This document shows positions 56,252-64,000 of a stretch of DNA of 64,000 nt, one piece after another (the stretch's first letter is position 1; every line of letters begins with the position of its first letter). The notes below the pieces were generated by a model. It was not told the DNA's origin and did not search any database. It worked only from the letters and a program-made list of their open reading frames with translations. The position numbers and the translations under genes were made by a program. Source of the stretch: Panorpa germanica (Eukaryota; Arthropoda; Insecta; Mecoptera; Panorpidae); assembly GCA_963678705.1 (NCBI GenBank), contig OY783206.1, forward strand, positions 11,605,807 through 11,669,806. Direction: 5' to 3'.

Positions 56252-59200
56252 ATTCTGCACTTATTTATAATTGCTCTTAGCCAAATGACAAGCGCAAATG
56301 TTCACAGAAAACAAAACTGCGTGTTCAAACTAAGCAGATTAAAAATCAACAAGAAATGTGTTTTCATTTGTTCTTACCGACTCCAGATGGGAATGTGTTT
56401 TGTTTACTAAAACAGTTTTTAAAGACAAAAATGTTTTAAGAACTGTCTCTTTGGTGTAAACATTGGTGTTTTAATCAAATTGCATTAAAGATAACGCGTT
56501 TAAAGTTTTTATGTGACTCGCGCGTTTTAAAAGTCTTTCCTAATCAAGACTTCACTAATACTGTAAAAGAAAAGGGTTGAAAAGTAAATCTATTTGTTTC
56601 GAAAGTAAGAGCGCTCTTACCCCTTAATAAATCTTATTCAATTGACCCTTATAAGGTCCAGAATACTTTGACATATATCATCAGCACTTGAGTAGTGTCA
56701 AAGGTTAAATAATTTTCAGAATCGTTGATGATGGTATCAAATTACATTAATAACATACTCGTATCTCTCTTAATACCAGACTTCACAAAAGTCCAACTTG
56801 ACAAAGTTGTGTCATCACTGCTATACGTAATGAAGGGGTATAAATGAAAGAGCGAGATAAATATAGTTATTAGCAATCAGTTCGCTTGTCTCTTGTCATT
56901 CAGCTAGCATGCAGTAGTTTTCATTTATATTTTCAATGTATCATTGAAACTGTGCCATATATAAAATAATATGTAATTTCATATTCAATAATATATCAAT
57001 AGGTTTCTATAAAGTAAATCAAATAAAACTAGTTCTTTTTATAAACTTATGTAATTGATAGTTCGAGACTTTGCATGTGTAGGGTGACTTTATTTAAAGG
57101 CATAATTCTACCTATTATCAATCCATCAAGCTTACTTTTTTCTGACGTTTTACGCAAATGCTTTATTGATGGATTAGATATTGGATATTGGATAATCCTA
57201 AGGAATTAACGTTGAAAGTGGGATGATAACCCCTGACTTACGTGGTTGTTTTCGAAATGCAGCACCAGAGCGCATAATGCGGCATATGCTTAGAATATTC
57301 CAACTATAGCAGCGCCTTGAACAGTTGAGCACTTTAAAAAGTTCTGCTCTCGCGATGTGCAAAAATTGATACCAACTTATTAGCTTAAAATGTAAAAATG
57401 CTTAATGTTGTTGACAATTACTATTGATTACTATTTCCAATACCATAGTATGAAATGATTTAATACCTTAACTAATAACTTTTCATTTAATAAAATAAAT
57501 AAAATTAAACAAATTTTAAGAATAACACTGAACTAGTATGTATGGATGAAGATACAGATTTAAAAACTAATGTATGTTCTAATTAAACATCCACACAATG
57601 TATTATGTCGCATTATGCTTATTATGCATTATGTAATTGGAAAACACCCTACGTTAGCAAATCAGGTAAAATAAAGTATTCTTCAAACGTGCTCTAAGAC
57701 TTGTATGATATATGAAAAGAGTTCTTAAAACCCCACTTTCTGTATAAAAATACCGTTAGGTTCATTAATTTCAGTGTACATAACAAATTTTAAAAATGTA
57801 TTTAAAATTAGTAACATGTAGAATATAATAATACGCTTGCCCAGTTGCGTGATGGCAAAGCTAACAACGTATGGTTTACAACGTTGGACAACGTTTAAAA
57901 TGTAAATCGACACTCTGTAGGAATCCGAAACCCGGCGACGTAAAGCTTTACTTCGGGATATTCATTCAAAAATGCGCGGATCGAAATCGCGGAACTGACT
58001 ATGAATGGAAACTGTCTTGCGCACTTGTCAGCAGTGGCATTATGCAGCTTGTGATTTTAACATAGGAAATATTTTTCTGTCTTAGTTTACTTTTTGGTCT
58101 TGTTTCCCCTTTGTTTTTTTAAAAGTAGAGTTCTAGGTTACATGACCTTAGGAAAGTTATGATTTCATAAACTGCCCCCCCCCCACTCCCTCTCATTGCT
58201 TGTACCCTTGCAACGAATCAAAGTTAATACAAAATAAAAATATAAAGAAGCTGCATAAATTCACTGAAAGGAATCTATGTCGCAGATTATTTTTACTATT
58301 TATACTATTTATTTATTATTAAATGTATAGTTTCCCACTGTACACTCTATGTACATATACCGGTATACATATTTATATAGCTAGTTATAAATATATTTAT
58401 AGTATGACATAAATATTACAACCAAAATTCAACCCCTTATTAAATAAATACAGTAATTCATCCCTAACAAGAAAAAAATGTTATTTCGCACCAGTTATTG
58501 TATATGAATGAATGAATCATCCCTCCCCAAACTTTCAAAGTACATACATGGCGCGAGCCCATCACGCTCCCTCCCCAAAGGGCAAGAGGTGACCGACTTA
58601 TTGTCAACAGTCGACAGTCGACAACCCTAGATCTAGTCGTCGTTTGGTTTCTGGTTCACACATAACAACACACGACACATGAATTACGTCCGCCATACAA
58701 AAACAAGAGAAATCGAATCAAAACCTGGAATTGACATTTATTGAGTAGAATAATGGAAAACACAAATGTGTTGGAAAAACACTCCAAAGATTTAGAATGT
58801 AGATTATACGGGTATCTGGGACTGGGAAACTTATATTTTATGTTGCTACATGCTTTATGTTCGCTATACATATAATAATAATATAACATTATATTCGAAT
58901 CTGTATAATAAAAATTCAATTATAATACATATAAAGATATCTATGTCTGTGTGTGGTCTTTTTGTTTATTTGTTTAACAATGTTACTCTATTCTTAAGTT
59001 TTCTATGTTCTTAAGTATGTCATGTATATATTTAAAAAATATGTAACAAAATTTATACCCAACAAATGTTTCCAAAATCTGTTCTTTAATTATGGGTACT
59101 TAAAGTATACATGCTGGATCAATTAAGCATCTGTATTTTAAGGGGATAACCCACCCTGTGATTTTCATAAAAACAACTCTTGCTTAGTATTAACTATAGT

Positions 59201-59375
59201 TTTAAGAATATTTTAAAAGTTTACCATGCAATTACATCAATTTCAAGTGACTGTGGCAGTATATATACTTATTCTGCGATCTTCTTCTTGCGTTTATCTG
59301 TAAATTACATTTTTAAATTGGTCACCACGATATCTCAAGAACGTCTCGACTATTTTTAATAAATATTACACCATA
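56252..59375. other. No gene supported
   Basis: 57871-58065 is a slightly G+C-enriched plus-strand frame (CRNPKPGDVKLYFGIF) that I do not recognise. A run of ten C at 58175-58184 is followed by ACTCCCTCTC. One TACTCGTA at 56756-56763. Otherwise A+T-rich. Confidence 0.4.
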
Positions 59376-59378
59376 TCT

Positions 59379-59977
59379 AAAATGCTTAACATAATATACG
59401 TATAAAAGATGCTCTTATAAATAAGGGCCCAAATCAACTACAAAATAGGTTATGGGCCCAGTTTCTCGCAAGGTTGAGTGATATTTGTTAAGTAGATACA
59501 ATGAAAAATATGAATTTTATAATAAATTTGAAACCTTTGGCAGAGGAAGAAGATTATTCCATATGAAAAAGAAAAATGCGGATCAACTAGATTATCGCAA
59601 AGAAGCGATCGACGAAGCGATAGATGGTAAGCTAAAGGACGGTGCCACAGAATCTGAAATAAAGAGGCATAGAGAAATTTTGAACTTATATCGTAAAGCT
59701 AATAGCAACGCTAAGTCGATGATAGCAAGTTCAGTAACTGAAAGTATTTATCAGAAGTTTATGGACAAAGAGACTGCACATGAAGCATGGGAATCGATAC
59801 GGTAACAATTTGAAAGAATTTCAAAAGATCAACTGCTTAAATTATGTTAAGAGTTTTTTGAATTTAGTTGCAAAATCCATATGGCAAAATTAAGAAGTTC
59901 ACTGACCTATTATGAGTTTATTTGAGGCCTTATTAATAAGAGCATCTTAGAAATATGTATATTTCGTTAAGCATTTT
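59379..59977. repeat. Inverted arms of about 75 bp enclosing a gag remnant
   Basis: The left arm (about 59379-59453) contains AAATGCTTAACATAATATAC and AGATGCTCTTATAAATAAGG. The right arm (about 59906-59977) contains CCTTATTAATAAGAGCATCT and ATATTTCGTTAAGCATTT, its reverse complement with scattered differences (roughly 75-80% by eye). The arms lie on either side of the Copia-like gag frame. I cannot see a target duplication, so they could be transposon ends or two chance opposite copies of a repeat. Confidence 0.6.
59485..59905 (+). pseudogene. Copia-type Gag fragment
   Basis: The frame from ATG 59485 includes YRKEAIDEAIDGKLKDGATE, NLYRKANSNAKSMIASSVTE and SIYQKFMDKETAHEAWESIR, then a TAA, then QFERISKDQLLKL. 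The AxxxIxxSVxxxxxxxxMxxxTAxEAWxxLxxxFE pattern is that of Copia retrotransposon Gag. The usual N-terminal block (xxxYxxWxxxMxxxL) and the zinc knuckle and Pol are absent. Two stop codons (after ESIR and after KLC) disable it. No LTR is visible. It is enclosed by inverted arms. Confidence 0.72.
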
Positions 59978-59979
59978 AT

Positions 59980-61375
59980 TAAAACGTCTCCAAACATCTG
60001 AATACTTTGTACAATCATATTGCATACTCAGATCACTATATAACAATCAGAACAACACAATATACATTACAGAATACTAGATTACAAATATAAAAAGCAC
60101 CTGCTTTAACAATATCTTTTGCATAAAATGTTCTATCGAGTAGCATTTTTAACTTTTTTAATTGCAATTTTTTTTTTTTTTAAATAACTATTATTTTCAC
60201 AAAAATTTTGTATACTTTACTTCTGCTACTTGAGAGAAAATATGTTTCATTTTTTTAAATTTTTGATGATTTTGCGTAATGCCGGCAGTTCACTCTCGTC
60301 GAGACAGGCGAGTATAGTAGCTCTCGCCTCGTATTGGTCTTTCTGGCGTGGACTTGTGTGCTCTCGCCTTGCGTTGGCTTTCCTCGGTTGATGATCGGTC
60401 TTTTGACACAAATCAAAGGAAACGAGAGGTGACACATCGACAAATGTTTAGCCGCGAGTGAACTGCTATGGCATAACCGTTTATATATCTTTTACAAAAT
60501 ATGCTTCTTTTACAAAAACACAGTGTAGTCTTCTCCAACGTCATACCGCACACGCATTCTCCAATACTCGTATTATTACTTTATTGAGTTGATGTACGAT
60601 CTCTAGTAATGTTCACAAAAATACCATAGGCTGGTGACACCTGGAACCACAGCACGACGGTCACGTGGTCCGAAACGAATCCGCGGAGGTTACAAAATAA
60701 TTTCACGAGCCACTAAGTTTAACTCCATATTACAAAAAGTTATTTAACAAAACATTTCAATTTCAAAAAAGAAAAAAATGATATTGTTACAAAAATACAA
60801 AAAAAAACCACTGTTTAACTAGAGGTTAAAGCCATAAATGACTCCAAAATACAAGACCTGAGTTTCTGAATGAATAACTTTACGATAATGATGAAATTTA
60901 AAGCATCAATAAGTCTTTTGACAAATTTCTTAATAAAAGAAAACCCCGACAGATGTCTCTAAAGTGATTTCAATACATAAAGAAATGTTTTATTGTTAAA
61001 AATTATTGGTGTAAAATTGTGTTATTGAAAATATTTTACTTTTAAAAAATATAAGAATAAGAAATCCTTTATGTGCTATTGCTATAGTCACTGCTTTGAA
61101 TATAACAACGCGCATTTTGAACAGCGTCTCCACTGATGTTACTTTTCGTTATAATTTGCCGTTTTTATCTAACAGAAAGTATTTTATTTAAACGGTACAT
61201 TTTTATTTTGTTTTACGGTGTTATATTTGTAATAAATTACTTGAGTTTAAATATTGGCGCTAAAATATTTTCACTTCAGTTATATCAAACTGAGGCAGCA
61301 CCACATCTTGCTTGTTGCTCAGACAAATTCGTCAAGCATATTAAAGTGATAGCGCATATTGTAATGTACTACAAG
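59980..61375. other. Outside the MITE at 60280-60473, no gene recognised
   Basis: A T run at about 60167-60180 and A+T-rich sequence. A moderately G+C-rich patch at 60630-60700 holds no open frame. One TACTCGTA at 60565-60572. Confidence 0.35.
60280..60473 (+). mobile_element. TAA-flanked G+C-rich MITE, family M4
   Basis: The ends TGCCGGCAGTTCACTCTCG and, reversed, TGCCATAGCAGTTCACTCGC are inverted repeats, flanked by TAA on both sides (60277-60279, 60474-60476). The 194-bp interior is G+C-rich (CTCTCGCCTCGTATTGG and CTCTCGCCTTGCGTTGG form an internal direct repeat). Minus-strand frames of 62 codons across it come from this composition. The 3-bp TAA duplication suggests PIF/Harbinger. Confidence 0.7.
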
Positions 61376-61384
61376 GGTTGTTAA

Positions 61385-61953
61385 CAGGGCTGTTGAGACG
61401 GAGTCGGAGTCAGTAAAATTAAACCGACTCCGACTCCGGCTTGAACTACGTACAGTGAATAAATTACATTTATATTATTTTACTAAAATATTCGAATTAT
61501 ATAAATAAAAAAATAATTAACCAAGATGTGGATTGTAAGAATGGCTCAAGACAATAATATTTCTTTAATATTTTAGAGAGTGTTTTAATTGTTTATTTCT
61601 TTAATAATATTTCGACTAATTATAACAATCACATTTCAGAGTTCACAACAGTTAACTTTATCAGTACATATAAATAAAAATAGGTCACTATTGAGCGTTG
61701 TAAAATTTTACGTGGTGTCCTTAAGAAGTTTTCTGTGTATGCTAATAGGTCACAAAACATTGCTTATTAGGTAAAATAGTTTACGTAACCCATATAATTT
61801 TTTGTGTTAGATAAATCGTAATTTCTTTTTTATATTACACACACACCCCAAAACGTCCTTAGTATTGAATGTGGTTCGAATAGAAGTGGAGTCGGATGGA
61901 TAAAATTATCTGGAGTAAAAGTTGGATGTTTTTTCATCGACTCCACAGTCCTG
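61385..61953 (+). mobile_element. hAT-type MITE with perfect 8-bp target duplication
   Basis: The left end CAGGGCTGTTGAGACGGAGT and the right end read in reverse, CAGGACTGTGGAGTCGATG, form imperfect inverted repeats. GTTGTTAA is directly repeated on both sides (61377-61384 and 61954-61961). An 8-bp duplication with CAGGG-type ends is the hAT signature. A local hairpin GGAGTCGGAGTC / GACTCCGACTCC lies at 61400-61435. The interior is A+T-rich and non-coding. Part of it recurs at 45.34 kb. Confidence 0.92.
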
Positions 61954-61964
61954 GTTGTTAATAA

Positions 61965-63180
61965 AATATATTTGAAATATATAAAATAAATTTTGACAAA
62001 ATATCCTGATAATTAAGACATAATACTATTCACATCAATAGTTTTATCAAAAATCAATAATTTTACAATGGCTTGTTCAGCAATATTAAATTGAAAAATG
62101 AAGTAAAACTATTTTAGGATTTGTATTCGTGAAAACGTAATGGCCCTTACCACGAATGTCTGATATAGATTCTCATACTCGTATATATTCAAAAATCCAA
62201 GCAAATATTTGTATATTGATACGTCAAATACGTCTATATATTATAATTAAGGGTTATTTTCATTTAAAAAGAAATATGCAACAAGTCTTGTTTAACCTGT
62301 ATATGTATATATATACAAGTATACACGGTGTGTCTCACTTCATTGTGGATAATTAATGAGAATATTACGTACGTATAAACGCGCAAGGCAGAGCAACGAT
62401 TAACTCCAAAAGCAAACAACGCCCCAGATTTCTCAGACTCAGACAAGAGACCGCCAGACGATCAACTCTACTGAAGAAACTCAAAAGCGTCTTAATAAAG
62501 AGATAATAACTTAATTTAGCTGCGAGATTGGAACAAAAGGGTTATTAAAAACTTTCAGCAATGGTGGATTATATTATAAATAAACAAAACTAATTTTAAT
62601 ATTATAGTAGAGATAAAAAGAAACTGTCTCACTTTTAAGGGTTCAAGGTAATTCGTCTTAAGGACTTAAGTAGTATTCTGTCTTGATGTTAATATCTTTT
62701 TCTTTAATAGTTATATTAATTTGGTATTACTTACTCTAGTAAGTGTGAAACTGCATTACAAGACAATTTTTATTGACAAGTAGAAAACAAACCTTGGGAT
62801 TACCTTGTGGCAAGCTAGCAAGTAGATATGTTTTTTCTTCACCGTTTTAATATTTATTCTGTACCTAATAATTTAATTCAAATAATTTTAATTTACGTGC
62901 TCACATAAAAGTGAAATATTTATGTCAATATTAAGAGCTACTCAACACATATTTTGTTAGGGTTAATGTTTTTCACGTACAAAATGTGTTACTGTAACCC
63001 TTTTCACCCTTAAATAACACATACATATAACTGAAATACTGTTTTTATAACGCTCCATACATTATTCTTTCACTAATGTAATAATTTGTTAGACTGTAAG
63101 TTTAAAATATAGTTCAATCTACATATTCGTAATTTTAACTAATTATTTAATATTTATTATATTATTAGTCACTGATGCCA
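61965..63180. other. No gene recognised
   Basis: A+T-rich sequence with one TACTCGTA at 62176-62183. A coding-like G+C level near 62385-62470 has no sustained open frame. Confidence 0.35.
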
Positions 63181-63257
63181 AATCACAATGACAAGTCCAA
63201 ATGATAAACTGATGAGGAAACTTTATTATCAAAATGAGTGTTCTTTACTAAAAACAT

Positions 63258-64000
63258 TGTGCCCTTTACGACAGACGCGGTGACTTCAAAGTCGACCCTC
63301 CAACGTTTGGTTGCCAAATTCGAGACAACCGGTTTGGTAATAACAATCAGCTAACACCGTACTCCAAAGGAACGCCAGATCAGCGGAGAACATCGCCGCT
63401 GCCTCCGAAAGTGTCTAGAAGAATCCGAGACACTCAATTCTTCAAAATGTCTAAGTCGGCCTTTCGCAGACTTCAACTTGACGAATTTTGTGTCAGATCT
63501 TGAGCCTAGTGCTAAGAATCTAAGCGTACAAAGGGAGAATACTTGAACATCTAAACAATTTGGCCAGCTATCTAATGTCCAATAATTCGGTAGTACGCAG
63601 ACTAAAAAAGAATTTACCTCAGGACCTATTAACCAACTAATCAGAATTTAGGATCTATTGAAATTGAGGAATGAGTCGATGAGCACATCCCGCGCAAGAC
63701 ACTTTATTTACATACCTATCACTGAATGTCCTCTAAGCAGGACAGATTGTAATAATCTTTAGAAATCAAATAAGATCTTGAGCCTGTAGCCTGTACAAGA
63801 TCCAACTGACCCAAAGGCTTAAAGTTGATGACCATAGACAACGTCATTTGACTGGCTGACTAGGCTTCGGAACGTTTGGAAGAGGTCTCTATTTTTGGGC
63901 GAAAAATCATCTTAGCGACGAGGCGCATTTTTGGATGAATGACTATGTTTGAATTAATGAGCAAAATTGAATTAAGTGAGGTTCATGAAGTGGCAATACA
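63258..64000 (+). pseudogene. IS630/Tc1-mariner-type transposase remnant, runs off the window
   Basis: Part 1 (63265-63540) reads FTTDAVTSKSTLQRLVAKFE, TTGLV and in another frame GLSQTST, RILCQILSL: the HTH region of insect IS630-type transposases (LVxKFxxTGSV; LGxSxxTxxRIL). Part 2 (63794 to the edge) reads YKIQLTQRLKVDDHRQRH, then LGFGTFGRGLYFWAKNHLSD and EAHFWMNDYV, INEQN, matching YKIQLxQELKPxDHxxR...IIFSDEAHFWLNGYVNKQN with the second catalytic Asp in SDE. Stops and frameshifts are many. About 260 bp of unrelated or duplicated sequence separates the parts, bounded by a repeated AGATCTTGAGCCT. Confidence 0.82.

Noticed and set aside
60247..60443. Two overlapping charged minus-strand frames (REHTSPRQKDQYEARAT) as a host exon
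   Set aside because: They lie almost wholly within a TAA-flanked inverted-repeat element; composition explains the open frames. Kept as a check under M4.

Overview
This window looks like non-coding, repeat-rich nuclear DNA of an arthropod, most likely an insect. It is strongly A+T-rich by eye and has almost no long open frames. The recognisable proteins are animal transposon proteins: jockey/I-type LINE reverse transcriptase and RNase H tails, a SETMAR-type mariner transposase, an IS630/Tc1-type transposase and a Copia Gag. There is one ordinary animal gene. No prokaryotic, viral or organellar gene was seen. The species cannot be named from this sequence.

The only host gene I can support is on the minus strand at 52354-53396. 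It is the 3' end of a single-pass membrane protein: a Cys-rich segment, two fibronectin type III-like domains, a transmembrane helix and a short acidic tail. It has three phase-consistent exons separated by introns of 72-74 bp. Its upstream exons are not found. A second candidate is a 57-codon terminal-exon-like frame at 23047-23220 (minus), lying inside a decayed transposon copy. A third is a broken, unrecognised coding remnant at 1-315 (minus) that runs off the left edge.

The rest is a stratified collection of mobile elements. Families with several copies are: H1, PIF/Harbinger-like MITEs with TAA target duplications (1.2, 27.5, 36.1, 43.1, 55.6 kb); T1, 254-bp MITEs with CCCAGTAAACA ends and a TA target (2.1, 16.8, 18.8, 26.3, 51.2 kb); C, MITEs with ATGGGCTTGTGTCC ends (7.0, 22.8, 26.0, 34.3, 50.7 kb); Helitron-like elements (7.5, 33.0 kb); L1, a LINE 3' end (4.1, 23.4, 24.7, 28.5, 30.2 kb); L2, a second LINE 3' end (38.1, 46.0 kb); tRNA-like SINEs (25.1, 29.2 kb); and R, a 345-bp inverted pair (10.2, 20.4 kb). 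Single elements include a young internally deleted mariner (17.05-17.64 kb), a hAT-type MITE with a perfect 8-bp duplication (61.4-62.0 kb), three further TTA/TAA-flanked MITEs (40.4, 43.4, 60.3 kb) and a GGGGCGTCC-ended element hosting an H1 copy (55.4-56.2 kb).

Nested insertions give a relative chronology: mariner into T1, T1 into C, Helitron into C, and H1 into the GGGGCGTCC element. Two of these have the empty site available in another copy within the window. The least ordinary signals are a Copia gag remnant between long inverted arms (59.4-60.0 kb), the exon-like frame inside a C element, a long hairpin beside the fibronectin gene, and the over-represented octamer TACTCGTA. I found no convincing new multi-gene system.
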